From contig JAKSZP010007889.1 in NCBI GenBank assembly GCA_022478985.1, forward strand, positions 310,001 through 374,000: a stretch of DNA of 64,000 nt, given 5' to 3'. Both the position numbers and the translations under genes were made by a program. Below the pieces are notes generated by a model. The model was not told the origin of the DNA and made no database searches. It saw only the letters and a list, made by a program, of their open reading frames with translations. Source of the DNA: Massospora cicadina. Its lineage: Eukaryota; Entomophthoromycota; Entomophthoromycetes; Entomophthorales; Entomophthoraceae. Below are positions 22,800 through 34,719 of this stretch, piece after piece; the first letter of the stretch is position 1, and every line of letters starts with the position of its first letter.

Positions 22800-24361
22800 T
22801 CGGCGATTTTACAATCAAGTACCGGTTCACCAATTCAAACATTTAAACGCCATCTATTAAGCCTTACTGACTTTATCCTAAAAAGATTTAGATTGAATCA
22901 AGTTATTAAACATAAAGATGTCACTATTGAAGCTCTGTGTCTCAATTGAAGATCTCGACGAGCTTATTTTACATGTTCGTAAATAAAACAACGATAAACA
23001 AGCAACGTCAGAACACTTCTCATCAGCTATCTGAGTAGACTTAAACTAATCACAAAACCTGGTTTTTCGGTTAAATTTAGGTTTAAAAGGTTTATCCTAA
23101 GATGAGCAAAATTTAATTTTGGTTGCTTGACAAATTTTTGGTCTAAATCATCGTCATAGGTCCAGATAATTTACTAAAATAATTGCGGTCAATTGCACCT
23201 TTTAACCAACTGATAAACCTTATTAATTCAGCTGGGTTTTAAGATAATCTAGTTAACAAATTTGGTACTTTTCAGAAAATTATCTGAATTTAAGTTTCAG
23301 AAGATATTATCCTATGTTGAGTAATTGCAAACTTAGCTGGTAACCGAGGACCAACCATGCTTTACTTAATGAATAGAGTTTAATCAATGTTAGATTATAG
23401 AGTATCCTTTCACTTGAATCCTTTATTGTTTAAAAATTAAAATTTAATTCCATATTGATAACTTTATCAACCTTATTATCTACGCTTGAAGCTTCAATAA
23501 GGTTGTAAATTTAAGATAATTTACTTAAAAAATCGACTCAAAATAATCGAGCTGACGACGGCAAATTTAACTAAAAAGGATAGTTCGTTGGAAAACGGGC
23601 GTGGGTAAATAGAAGCAAAATCAATCAGGAGATGTTTAACGATTACCCGCACAAATAAAACTAGGTAGCGAGCGACAACCATCTACTTAAAATCAATATG
23701 CCAACTTGATGTCATGGCTAAAAATAACTAAACAAAAGCTAAGCTTTCAATTCAAGTATCTCAAGGAGCAACGCGACTAAAAAGCGGTTGTTAGAACCAA
23801 ATTACTATATCGGTATTACTAAAAGAGGTGAGACGGCTAAATAGTTGATCCTCACCACTCAGTGTGATTTCATACTTTATTTATAAGCGTAGTAAATTCC
23901 AAAGCTAGGGAATTTTAACTCAGCTAAATGCTCAACTGGTTAATAAATAATTTGAAAATAGTTCCTTGTCCCATAATAATTTACAAATAATTGCCAGAAG
24001 TTGACTCCGATCCCGATGCTATATTCAAATCCAAAACGCTTAATGATTTATCTGATTTCACTATTATGACACTTCTAAATTTTTTAGCCAATTCACTATA
24101 GCGATAATGGATTTGAATTTAATAAGTTCTAGTACTTTTGTATTGGCTTCGGCTCCTAAGTGGGAGGGTAACCCATATTTGACGTTTATACCAAATATTA
24201 ACATTTTCAGCCAGGTCCTGCCACCTTGCAGAATCATTACTGGGATTTATGATGCAAGTGATAAATCTGATTTGAACTAGCTGAATATTGAGTCCAACCT
24301 TACTAAGGAAGTTATTCAATTTTGACCAACTAGGATCAAACTTCCGTGCAACCATACCCAC
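22800..24361. other. AT-rich intergenic stretch, no recognised element
   Basis: I find no transposon motifs or internal matches to other parts of the window here, apart from a weak minus frame at 24119-24361 (80 codons) without a domain. It is likely to be low-copy DNA around the I9 gene. It may include the promoter region of that gene at its left edge. Confidence 0.5.
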
Positions 24362-26733
24362 AGATGATGTAATTGGACATTCAAGAAGCTCAACAAATGA
24401 TGTGTGAGGCTGTCACCAAGTGTCCAACTCTACAACTGTGTGACATCTGGCTAAGGAGAGTATGAAATCTGGATTAAAAAGTGAACTAGTACATAGAATA
24501 TCTTTACAAGGAAGAATCCAGATATCTCCATGCAGGCACAAATTTTAAATTTTATTTGAGGTAAGCTGACCTGGGTATGGACATACTGAAAGCTCAAAGA
24601 GTAAACAAACAACTAAACAAACTGAAATGTCTGGAGAGCATAATGAAACAAAACCAAATAGAAACACACCAACCAGGTGGGGAAGCGGCTAACCTCTGAC
24701 AAACCATGGCAGAGGGGAGGGCGGGTCAGGGGGTGGGTCATTACCAAAACCTAGGCGTTGTCTGACTCTTACTACTGCAGAAAGCAAATGTGTGGGGGCA
24801 TCCACATGGTGAAGTTTAATATGGGCAAAAACTGGGTCAGTTGATTCAAGTTGAGCTGTGCAGAGAGCCTCAAAATAATTAGTGAGGTTGTAACAGACAG
24901 GTTTGTCCCATTCATTACATTCTGACTTGGATTAGGATTTTCCAAATCCTAGTCAGATCATTTAAAAAACATTTTTAGGTTTGGTCACTTAGGACATTGG
25001 GTTGTGCTTTGCCTGAGCTGTTAATTAGGCTTGTGAGAGCCTAATTGATAGCTTGGGTGAGGGCCCCAAGGCGCTGCCTTTATAAGGCGCACCTACCCAT
25101 TCCAAACCTCAGTTTGGAATTATTACCTTAGCATGTCCCTTCTGGGGAGCATTGTCAGTTGCTCCCCAGATGAGCTCTGGTTGGAAGGTCCCTTTTCATT
25201 CCTAAATAAAAATAAAGGTCATTTCAGGGTTCGCATACCTCACACGCCTGTGGTCTTTTTGGGGTGCTCATTTACAAAGGAGCTTTCATGTGATTGGGTA
25301 GGACCAATCACAAATTCGTGTGTAACCAATAGTAGGTGAAATGTTTGGTGCTTATCAGTACTCCAAACCTCTTTCCTGCTTTGGTTAGGCCACTTTGATT
25401 TCTTGTTGGTGCGCCAAAGAAACTTTTATATGGCAGCCAGAACTGGGGACTTTCCGGTTTGTGACAGAAGTGGTGCTCAGCAGTCATATGGTGTTTAAGT
25501 ATAGAGGTCAATGTTTCAGCTTGTTCAGGGTTATCCAATCATTGCAGATAATCAAATAGGCACATCTTTAAACTGCCTTTATGCATCATTGGCTGCTTTG
25601 TGCAACCCTGTGATTTTAGTCTTGGTGATGCAGGGGAATGCTGGAGGAAAGCTGACTTTGGGTAAACCTGAAGCCAGCATGCTGACAGCTTAAATATTGG
25701 CATCCCGGGGTTTAATATTTTCAGAAGAGGATGCTGTTGCAACAGCCAGCTGATGGTCATTATGGAATTGTTCAACATTTGTTTTAGTAATATAATGCCT
25801 GGGGTTAGATTGAGTATCTAAGTCAGAGTTCATAAATTGATTAATTTCATGTATTATTTGTGGAGAACAGAATAACTACACCTAATTCATCAATATTGTC
25901 CAATAGATTCCCAAGTATAGGATGAATGCAATGCAGCCATGGATTATATATTGAGCATGGGGTGCAAATCAGATCTTGCTTGGGTGGGTACATTATCTAA
26001 GCCTGACCTTGGTTGGCTTCAGCTTTGGGTGGGCGAGGGAGGCTGGAGTTATAGATGGGGACAAGAGCTTTGCGCTGGCCCATTGATTGGGTGCGTTGGG
26101 GTGGAGGGGCAGCAAGATATCCCATTCAGAAGCAGCCACCATGGCAGAAGAGGAGGGAGTGGATGTAGTATTAGTACTATGGGGGCGGGTTTTCTTGCTA
26201 TGTCCAAGGGCAAAGCAGATGGAACAAACTTGTTAACCATTGTCGACCCTATCCTAGAAGCAGTGATCAGGTGCTGCAGCCAGGTGAGCATGCGGAGGAA
26301 ACTGCTGAGCCATATGGAGGTGGTGAGGTTTTAAGGTAGCAGTGGCATGAGGGGCGGCAAGGCACTCTGCACCAGTAGGTACAGTGAAATGGAGAATAGG
26401 GTTAGTGCCATAGGCTAAAAGCCCTTTTATCAACGCATCATTTAAAACCTGATCTGGGAGATATGAAGGGAGGTTTACAAAAGATACCACTAATGAAGAA
26501 TCTGTAGAGAGGCATGTAAAAGTGGTGGGGACAGGGTTTTTTTATATAAAAAAGGGGTCTCTGCTGCTGCTGCGTTCTCCTCAGAGGAAAACCCAATATT
26601 AAAGTAGCCCTTAAAAGGGAAAAATCAATAAATCTGGCTGTTGCAAAGGTAGCCAAAGCAAACTCAATAATTGCCTTGTCAGCATATGGGAACAAGTGCC
26701 CATACTCAACATGAAGGCAGAAGCAAAGGTTTG
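24362..26733 (-). mobile_element. LINE-II copy, 3' part (5' part at 38930-39131)
   Basis: The minus strand encodes a LINE ORF1 whose 5' end lies at 39131. At 26438-26733 the frame has VEYGHLFPYADKAIIEFALA. At 26254-26490 (another frame) it has PDQVLNDALIKGLLAYGTNP, resembling PESLKLALHRGFVEFGSVL of LINE-I. A zinc knuckle CSICFALGHSKKT with the last Cys replaced by Arg follows at 26185-26226. The region 25300-25800 corresponds to the P-N-F domain seen at 9.1 kb. The left boundary is unclear, and no ORF2 motif was read. Confidence 0.65.
24923..25244. other. Hairpin-rich segment inside the LINE-II region
   Basis: Bases 24923-24955 form an imperfect 14-bp inverted repeat (TGACTTGGATTAGG against its partner) around a 5-base loop. 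Bases 25023-25046 form a perfect 9-bp stem (AATTAGGCT). A TTTATAAGG lies near 25079 and an AATAAAAATAAA run near 25205. The segment begins TG and could end CACA at 25244, so a small solo LTR is possible, but the flanking 5-mers CATTC and CGCCT do not match. Confidence 0.3.
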
Positions 26734-27312
26734 TGTCAAGTAAACAGCAAGTAAGAATTAGACCAGCCTGCCAGCCTAGGTGCCAAAGCACTCAAACGGC
26801 AAACCAGAATGCCGAAGGCACTGCTGCTAGTATGACTGATATGGAACTGGAAAGGTATTTTCCCAATAACTGCCAGTGAGCCAGAATATCATACAGGCAC
26901 ATAATATAATACCAGATGAGTACGGCCACTAACCCCAAGGGAGTGTGAGGGTCAGAGGAATAGCAGTTTTTTTTCAACATAAAGAAACTAGATTTTTAGG
27001 AAAGTGTTTTTAATGGCAAATTTAGGAAAGAAAATTGACCAACATTTTCTCAGTGTGATGCGACTGATTAAATAGTAGGTGATTTAGAAAGGAACCAAGC
27101 CAGGATTGAGTCCCTCAAGTTTGACCTAGCTGGCAAGTTGTTCAGGAATGAAGAACAGATAAGTTAATTGAGAACTGACATCAAAGAATTTGGCAGTGGG
27201 CCAAGTCACTGTCAGTTCGACCTTGAACATCCAAACTGAGGCTTGGATAAGTTTCTGACGGTTGGTGCAACGGCGTTTATCCTGACAAGCAGCAGGAATC
27301 CCCCAAGGCCAC
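26734..27312 (-). repeat. Chromovirus C 3' LTR, distal half
   Basis: It aligns with 37775 to about 38345 of the 5' LTR. It ends at 27312, where element B begins, and continues at 33449 after B. Its left end, TGTCAAGTAAAC, pairs with TGTCAGGCAAAC of the other LTR. Confidence 0.92.
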
Positions 27313-27846
27313 TGCTAACTTTTGGCGGATATGGCTTATTTCCGCTGAACAAGTTGCACAAGGATTAACCCACTGAGCAACGGGCCAATGATTTGGAGAT
27401 CGTTGTTCCCTCAAATGAATGTAATAAACTTATATAAAATAGGAGGCGATCAACCCAACTACATTACTTTTATCTACTATAATATATATACAGCATATCT
27501 TCTCTGCTCACGCTCCTTATTACTCCTACTCACTTCTTTCTTCTTTTTCTCCTCTTCTTCTTCAAAAAACCTCCCTCACCTCTCTCTCTTGCTCAACCCT
27601 TAACCCCCAGTATTCCTCAAAAGATTCAACACATTTATCTTAGTCAATCTCAATTTGCTATCAATGTAGAATTTGTTTGATCTTCAAGGCTTCAACAGAA
27701 TCTACTCAATTACTGACCCTAGTTGATTTGATCAATTCACCTCACATTGCTCTAACCTATCACTCACCCTTGGAGCTCACTTCGCATCTAATTTACAATT
27801 CACCGGAACACTAGCTTATCACCAAGTCATATTTTTTATCTTGGCA
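27313..27846 (-). repeat. Element B 3' LTR
   Basis: On the minus strand it begins TGCCAAGAT right after the polypurine tract and ends ...AGTTAGCA. It aligns along its length with 32911-33443. A long pyrimidine-rich tract (about 27525-27600 on the plus strand) follows a TATA-like TATAATATATATAC. Confidence 0.93.
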
Positions 27847-27858
27847 TTACCCCCCCTT
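27847..27858 (-). other. Element B polypurine tract
   Basis: The minus strand reads AAGGGGGGGTAA immediately before the 3' LTR start. Confidence 0.8.
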
Positions 27859-27869
27859 GACTGGACAAT

Positions 27870-28900
27870 AAGCACCTATTGCTTGTAGGGCCGAAGGAAC
27901 TTCATGTGTACTCAGTTGTTAATCAACCATCCGCGTGTTCCTTAATGGTGTAAGCATCAGCCCCAGTCTTTTCGATGATCTTAAATGGTCTGCTCCATAT
28001 GCTGGTGAGCTTGTTTCTTCTTCCAAACCCATGTTGGCATGAAACAGGACCAATTCCCCTAACCTGAACTGTGAAGGACTGCTGCGTCTATATTGATCAG
28101 CCGCATGATCCCAAATCTTCTTGGCAAGACTAGTGGAATATGCCTCGGTTTGGAGCTAAATCAGAATGTTTGCTAAGGTAGACAAATGGCGGTGGGTCTC
28201 TACTCCACCAGTATCCTCTACACAGGAGTAAAGAAATGCAGATAGCGCTGGATGTCAGCCATAAAGCAATTGTAATGGACTTTTACCAGTTGCTGAGTGG
28301 TAGATGATATTATATGCAAAGACAGTGGTGGATAGAAGGGTACTCCAGTCTGACAGCCACTCATTTACAAGCTTGCGTAGAATATTTACCAAGGCCCCAT
28401 TACCCCATTCCACCATACTGTTAGATTCAAGATGGTAGGGGTAGTTAAGACCCCGCGTATTGTCATGAATCGTTCAACTTGGCCAATATGTGTGATGTGA
28501 AGTTGGTTCCGTTGTCTGTTAGAATAAATTGTGGACAACCATGGCGCTGTATGACAGACTTCAGGATAAACTTGGCGGTAGTGACAGCCCCCAAATTGTT
28601 GATAGTCCTTGTTTCCACCCACCTTGTCAAAATGGTCAATGACAACAATTATATATATAGCAGTTGGAACCAGTCAGCAGAGGCCCCACCACGTCTAACA
28701 AAACTGTATGCCATGCAAACCGAGGCTTCACTAGATGGTAGGTGGTTTTTCAATGGAATGGTTTCTCCACTTGGCACTGATGGCAACAACCAACCATCTC
28801 AAGCACGTCGTAGTGCATAATCTCCTAAAAGTAGTAGGGTTGAAAGAACTCCATCATCTTTTTCAACCCTCCATGACCTACTGCTCTATGGGCACCCATA
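27870..28900 (-). pseudogene. Element B integrase remnant
   Basis: The minus frames 28463-28648 and 28386-28622 contain LTRWVETRTINN and FILTDNGTNFTSHI, the second catalytic Asp box, intact here. Downstream the C-terminal part continues with several stops to about 27900. The HHCC part near 28750-28900 is hard to read. Family context is the same integrase as in G1 and D, with no chromodomain. Confidence 0.8.
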
Positions 28901-28949
28901 ATTATTGCAGACCTGGCAGAGGGTTTTGGGAAACTCAGTGTCAATCTCC

Positions 28950-30420
28950 CATCCACTTATATAGCTCCTCATTGCGCAAGAAGGTATCCTGCCTAAGCCC
29001 ATTTAACACTTTGATCACGGGCGGCGGCTTGTCATGATATTTGCCCACAATCATCTTTTTGTACATGGTGTCCACCACATCCACTGTAATGGTGACCGTG
29101 GGTAATCAGGAAAGACAACCCGTATTCTGATGCTTTGCCCCTGGCCAATGCATGATCTCAAAATCATATGCTTGGAGCTTCAAAGCTCATCGTGTGAGCC
29201 GCCCTTCAGGTTCCCGCAGATTCTGTAGCCAGCACAAGGAGGATGATCTGTTACCACTTTGAATTATACCCCATGGAGGTAGACCTGGAATTGTTTATAC
29301 GCATAGATTACCACTAAACACTCCACTCAGTCACGGTGTAATTCTGTTCAGGGCCATCTAAACTGTGGCTGCAATATGAAATGGGGTGCTCCACACCATC
29401 ATCATCTTTTTGGGACAACACATCCCCTACAGCGGAAAGCGAGGCATCCATTTGCACAATAAACTCTTTTTCGAAATTGGGGTATTGCAAAACAGGCGCA
29501 CTAGCCAACGCAGTTTGTAATACATCACAAGTGGTTTGACATCAATCCGTCCAGGTGAAGGCAGAATTCTTCTTAAGTAGCTCAAATAGTGGAGCCCCAA
29601 TACAGCTGAAGTTGGGAATGAACCACCGGTAGTAACCAACCATCCCCCAAAAAAACCTGGACATCCCGCTTATCACTTGGCTGAGTCATCTGGCAGATGG
29701 TTTCCACCTTAGCTGTTCGAGGACTAAGCCCGTTGGAATCTACCACAAAGCCAAGGTATTCTAATTTTTCTTTAAAAAGTGGCACTTTCAGAGCTTAATT
29801 TTGATGTTAGAATCAGCAAGGCGGCGGAACACTTGCTCCAAGTGTCCAAGATGCTCCGTAAACGTCCATAAAAACATGTTCGTATTTTCAAGGTATACAA
29901 GAACGCAAGACAGTTTTAAGTCACCCAAAATAGTGTCCACAGCCCGCTGGGACGTAGCGGGGGCATTACATAAACCCTATGGCATATGTGTAGGCTAGAA
30001 CAATCCCTTTGAGGTAATTATAGCACACTTTTCTTGTTCCACCACTGGCAACTCAATCTGCTAGTACCCTAATATCAAGTCCATAGCAGAGAAATACTTT
30101 GCCCCACCTAACTGATCTAAAGCATCGTCAATTCGCAGAAGTGAGTACAAATCTTTTTTCTTAATGCTGTTAAGCTTCTGATAATTGATTACTACTTGAT
30201 TGGAGCCATCTTTCTTTTTGACAATTAGCACTGGAGATGCCCAGGGACTTTTTGATGGCTCCAACATTCCCTGTTCCACCAAGGTATCTATTTCTGTAGA
30301 TACAACTCCTTCTGCCACCTCCAAGCGATGGATAGATTGTGACCTGATAGGGGGTGGTCTCCTATGTCCACCCAATGCACAACCCCGCTTGCACAACCCA
30401 AGTTGTGATCATCAGTTGCA
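28950..30420 (-). pseudogene. Element B reverse transcriptase and RNase H remnant
   Basis: Minus frame 30061-30396 has MLEPSKSPWASPVLIVKKKD, NQVVINYQKLNSI and KYFSAMDLILGY, the RT fingers and first catalytic Asp. The palm box at 29884-29895 reads YLEN, so both catalytic Asp of YLDD are lost. The thumb lies near 29640-29790 (LEYLGFVVDSNGL). RNase H at 29314-29508 shows QMDASLSAVGDVLSQ and HPISYCSHSLDGPEQNY. Confidence 0.88.
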
Positions 30421-30529
30421 AAAATGCTGTGGTACTTCTCGAACAGATCCATCACCCTATCCTTCTGATCCTTTGATAGACCAGTTAGCACCTCCAGCGG
30501 AACCACAGTCATTATGCTGAAGGGGGTTT

Positions 30530-31480
30530 TTAGAGGCAAGCTGAGATCTTCCCATGAACCAAAGTTGTGTACCTGGTGGACCTCATCAATAGGGACAGGT
30601 GCAGGTAAGCCACCACTTGGTGCCGCCAAACCTTCATCACCTCCTTCTGCAGATTTGCTACCAACACCTTCACTTCCCCCTGCCCTGGTAACAGTAACCC
30701 AGGAGCCACATGAGGTTTGAGCCGCAAAAATGTTGATAGGGCCCCACAACCTCCCCGTACAGACCTCCCAGTATAGCAAATTTTGAGCTCAGTCCCAATT
30801 ATGACCTGATGCCCAGAAGGGATAGTCAAAGAATATGTGGCTTGTAGTGGAATCCCTTTGTACTCGTAAATCTGGTTTGGAAGCATTTGGGTCCTCCGCT
30901 TCATCCGCCAATATCTTACAGGAATCACACCATCGCTATAGGCGAGGTTAATTTGGATAGAGCGGATTGGGTCATCTGGGACTCCATTAAAGTAAAATAG
31001 ATGGGGATCCGTTGTCCCAGGATAAGATGTTTTCATCCACCATATTAATCACAGCCCCAAAATGCCGCATAAAGGCAGCCCCAATCAACATGCCATAGTG
31101 GTCATTAGGCAACACCACCGCTTGAGCAGATGCGCCGGCTGACCCAATCTCAAAGGTAATGAGCTATATGCGCCTTCTGACACAGTACTCTGAGCCCTGC
31201 AGTTCCATACACTACTCAGTGGTCCACATCTGGCTTCAGCGGAAGCTTAGCCACAAGCTTGGTGGATATTATATTGACAGGAGCGCCTTTATCAATGATC
31301 TCCCACATTTTGGTATTCTGTACAAATATGTCACAGTAGGTGCATTCCAAATAAGAAGAACCTTGGTGTTTGATACATAAACATTCATTGGCGTATGATT
31401 ATCCAGAAAAGTGTGCATACCAGCCCCAACATGAGTATACTCTTGGGCAATTTTTTCTACAGGAATCTCCACCTCTAGCC
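30530..31480 (-). pseudogene. Element B protease and dUTPase-like remnant
   Basis: Near 31200-31290 the minus strand reads DKGAPVNIISTKLVAKL, a protease box in which D-S/T-G has become D-K-G. The long frame 30530-31036 then has LTIPSGHQVIIGTELKI, LLLPGQGEVKVLVANL and VVAYLHL. This matches the dUTPase-like landmarks of G1 at 880-1190, at the same place between protease and RT. Confidence 0.55.
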
Positions 31481-31719
31481 CTCCAAAGCTGCGACATATG
31501 CGGAGGGGTCACCGCCAATCACACCATTCCACTTTAAGATTTTCCAGACATATGGCTTATACACATCTTGGAGAAACCCCATGTATGCATTATTGGGGTC
31601 TATTCCTCAGCTTGAGGCCAAAAGGTGGTAAGGAATCTGTTGATATAGTAATTCCTCAGAGTGTGCCCCAGGGCTGACACAAAGTGATTCATGATGAACA
31701 TCAGGGACAATTACTTTTG

Positions 31720-32890
31720 AATTAGCGGAAGCAGAGCATCCCATCTCTACTCCGCTCGCCCTTTTCCCTGTTCATTTGACACCGCAGATACTGAATGGAC
31801 CCTTGGTTTGGCCTTACAACTAATCGCATAATGACCTGTTTGGCCAATGAGAAACAAGCGTTTGGGACCAGCACTCGTCTATGAATCGCCCCAGAAGGTC
31901 TAGGTCTACTATTGAACCACGGTTTATTATGGACCCAAGGATAAGCAGTTTGAACATAATAGGGATGGAAAGGACCGGCTCATGAGTTAAGTGGCCAAGG
32001 GGTGACCCACCAATTTCTCTCATATTGGTGGGATCCTTCATTTAGCGAAATTTTAGTGGCATATACAGGATCCTTCCGCTCCACATTGGGAGCACTAAGG
32101 TTGATGGATAAATGGCGTAAATGATGGATGATTTTGAGTAACTACGCATCCTCCTGAAGAGTGTACACCATAGCATTATGCAATTTGCAGTAGGGCTTGA
32201 TAGCCGCTGTCATCGCTATGCCCACCTCCTCATTAGATAAGCCATTTGCACCCAACAGCACATGAGCCTCATTAGTGAAACGCTCCACAAACTGTATTAA
32301 AGACTCATTTTTTAGAAAGATATTGTTAAAAAGTCCGCCTTGCGCTGAGCCATTTTTGCTTTTCCACCAAACAGGCGAATTAAAGTCTCCTTCACCTCTT
32401 GGTAAGCTATAGTACTGTTTTTAAGATAACATGTAACTTGATCGGCACTTGAAACATCCAACGCAGACAACAACAGTTTAGCTTTTCGTCAATCTGAAGC
32501 CTCTTCTATGGCAAACTCAAACTGCTTGAAAAACCCATGTTTGTTACCATCACGGTTAAATGGGGCAGCCTGTCATTGCAGATTTCCCTCTCCTTAGCAA
32601 CCTTATTAATTCATACTCTGCACAGTCTAGCTCCGTCATGCTGCTCAAGAGGTTGGTAAGTTGGCTGGCATGGTCACATACCAGGAGCAGTTGATGAATG
32701 CATGGTTGAGCTGCTCAGTAATATTCTTATTCTCCTGAAAAAGCAATTTTTGCGCCTGAAGTAAGGTATCCAAAGCAAGCTTCAGTTCCCCATAGTGAGA
32801 AAATTCAGTCACCGGGGGTAGTACCCCATCAAAGCGATCTGTTTGCGCCATAGGTGTAATTGAGGAAGTTGTTATTAGTTGATCAATGTG
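31720..32890 (-). pseudogene. Element B Gag remnant
   Basis: The first frame (32645-32959) starts within the LTR edge and carries LKLALDTLLQAQKLLFQENK, likely a helical Gag segment. Near 31800-31860 a zinc-knuckle remnant reads RLFLIGQTGHYAISC, in which the first two Cys of the C-x2-C-x4-H-x4-C pattern are replaced. Several stops lie between. It occupies the usual Gag position directly after the primer site. Confidence 0.65.
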
Positions 32891-32891
32891 C

Positions 32892-32909
32892 CCCCTGTAG
32901 TGAGCACCA
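32892..32909 (-). other. Element B primer-binding site
   Basis: The minus strand reads TGGTGCTCACTACAGGGG one base after the LTR end, identical to the 18 bases in element D at 10850-10867. Confidence 0.75.
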
Positions 32910-32910
32910 C

Positions 32911-33443
32911 TGTTAACCTTTGGCGGATATGGCTTATTTCCGCTGAACAAGTTGCACAAGGGTTAACCCACTGAGCAACGGGCCAATGATATGGAGATTG
33001 ATGTTCTCTTGAATGAACGTAAAAAACTTATAAAAAATAGGAGGCGATTGCCCTAACTACGTTACTTTTATTTAATATAATATATTTACAGCATATCTTC
33101 TCTGCTCACTCTCCTTCTTACTCCTACTCACTTCTTTCTTCTTTTTCTCCTCTTCTTCTTCAAAAAACCTCCCTCACCTCTCTCTCTTGCTCAACCCTTA
33201 ACCCCCAGTATTCCTCAACAGATTTGACACATTTTGCTTAGTCAATCTTGCTTTTCTATCAATGTAGAATTTGTTTGGCCATTGAGGCTTCAACATAATT
33301 TCCTCGATTACTGACCCTAATTTATTTGATCAATTCACCTCACATTGCTCTAACCTATCACTTACCCTCAGAGCTCGCTCCACATCTAATTTATGATTCA
33401 CCGGAACATTAGCTAATCGCCCAGTCATATTGAAATCTTGACA
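32911..33443 (-). repeat. Element B 5' LTR
   Basis: The plus strand reads TGTTAACC at the left and TTGACA at the right, giving TG...CA ends. It aligns with 27313-27846. Confidence 0.94.
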
Positions 33444-34020
33444 GCCACCCCACATAGGGGCGGACCCATTTGGTTGGGAACATGTTTGGGACATCCAACC
33501 CACCCATGCCCAGTCGCTGGGCCATTCATTCAGTCAGAATTATTACTTTAGGAGCAGCACCTGATTTGTCAGCAGGGAGCTTAGACCCTCATCGCTGGTG
33601 CCTGATGCTATTACCTGCCCTTTGGGGATCATCCTCAACGATTTTGAAAGGGGGATTTTCTAAATCATAGTGTTAACTGAATCAAGATCATTGGTCATTC
33701 CAGCTGATAGGTCAGTCTTCATTCCTTTTTGACCAAATAAAATTTAAACATCAGTCTGACTGACACTCAATGTTGTTCCAATCAATTTTATTTAATGATC
33801 TCAATAGACTATAATAATTCCCTGTAACAATCCTGCTGAGGTAAGTGTGGGTACCGGAGGAGGGATCTGAAGTGGAAGAGATGTTACCCAGCGCTCATCT
33901 ACCACATGGGCAAGATTGCCCTGAGTGACGAGAGGTTTAGCCATCCTCTTCAGTACCTTCTTTCTCAGAAATGGGAAAATGGCCCAATCAACGCTCAGAG
34001 GACATTTCACGGGACTTACA
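33444..34020 (-). repeat. Chromovirus C 3' LTR, proximal half
   Basis: It begins with the duplicated GCCAC left by element B and runs to 34020, where the minus strand reads TGTAAGTCC after the polypurine tract. It aligns with about 38345-38924 of the 5' LTR. Confidence 0.93.
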
Positions 34021-34037
34021 TTACCCTTTCCTTTTCC
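34021..34037 (-). other. Chromovirus C polypurine tract
   Basis: The minus strand reads GGAAAAGGAAAGGGTAA directly before the 3' LTR. Element A has nearly the same tract at 62568-62584. Confidence 0.82.
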
Positions 34038-34039
34038 AA

Positions 34040-34470
34040 GGGAAGAGCCCCACTGCTGGGAAACTGCACGAGAGCCACATTCTTGTGCGCCTTGGGTAAC
34101 TTGATTGCCATAGCCTCGCGACTTTTTGGGGAGAGTGGGAACATTGGGGTGGGATTTGTGAAACACATCGACCAAATCCATACAGTTCACACAATCGCAT
34201 GCCTTGACCCAGCTGTTCTCATATGCAGGATACCCTTTCCAAACCACTAGATATTGAACAGACCGTCAGGACTTTCGGGATGCCAGGATATTCTCCACCT
34301 CAGCTTCTTCCGCACTCTTTATGATGATTGGTTCAGGTTCCATGGGAACTTTACCCTTGAAAGGTGACAGCTGGGAAACGTGGAAGATGGATTGCTGTTT
34401 CCACTGAGTTGGGAGCTTTAACCAGAAAGCACTTTTACCCAAAACCTCTTCCACCAAATGGGGACCAGAA
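34040..34470 (-). pseudogene. Chromovirus C integrase tail and chromodomain
   Basis: Minus frames 34266-34457 and 33801-34247 (one frameshift apart) read HVSQLSPFKGKVP, then EVENILASRKS, then VWKGYPAYENSWVKACDC and MDLVDVFH. This is the chromodomain pattern E-V-E-x-I-L...Y-L-V-x-W-K-G-Y...E-N-S-W, which directs chromovirus integration to modified chromatin. The reading frame then runs on into the LTR. Confidence 0.82.
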
Positions 34471-34719
34471 CGCTTACTTGCAAATTTGTGGGAAGGAGCT
34501 TTAATTCATAAATGGTGGGTATCGAGCATACTTTGGAGCCCACTGATAAATTGTGACCAGGGAGCCGCTTACAATCTGAAAACTGCTTGTAGTCTTCAAT
34601 AGCTTTAGTGAGGTGTTCCCGCACCAAGGATTGAGTTAATTTAATATGTTTAGCGAGATCCGCGGCAGCTTGGATCTCAGGCTGCAAGCAAGGGCCAACT
34701 GAAAATGATGGATCATAAC

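Larger units (their letters stand above)
27313..33443 (-). mobile_element. Ty3/gypsy retrotransposon B, complete but decayed
   Basis: Two LTRs of 534 and 533 bp bound a 5064-bp internal region. GCCAC stands at both sides (27308-27312 and 33444-33448). The insertion lies inside the 3' LTR of chromovirus C, and the C LTR sequence is continuous once B and one GCCAC are removed. Gag, protease, dUTPase-like, RT, RNase H and integrase remnants follow in order on the minus strand. The RT active site reads YLEN instead of YLDD. The primer-site motif is shared with D and F. Confidence 0.95.

Noticed and set aside
22761..22949. A 62-codon plus-strand frame with a hydrophobic start, divergent from the I9 gene
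   Set aside because: It covers the TATA box and leader of the I9 gene, has no domain and is short; more likely chance.
24923..25244. A definite solo LTR call
   Set aside because: The flanking 5-mers differ and no partner copy is in the window; kept only as a structured segment.
30514..30720. Proline-rich plus-strand frame of 68 codons
   Set aside because: It is antisense to the dUTPase-like segment of element B, a shadow of the coding strand.
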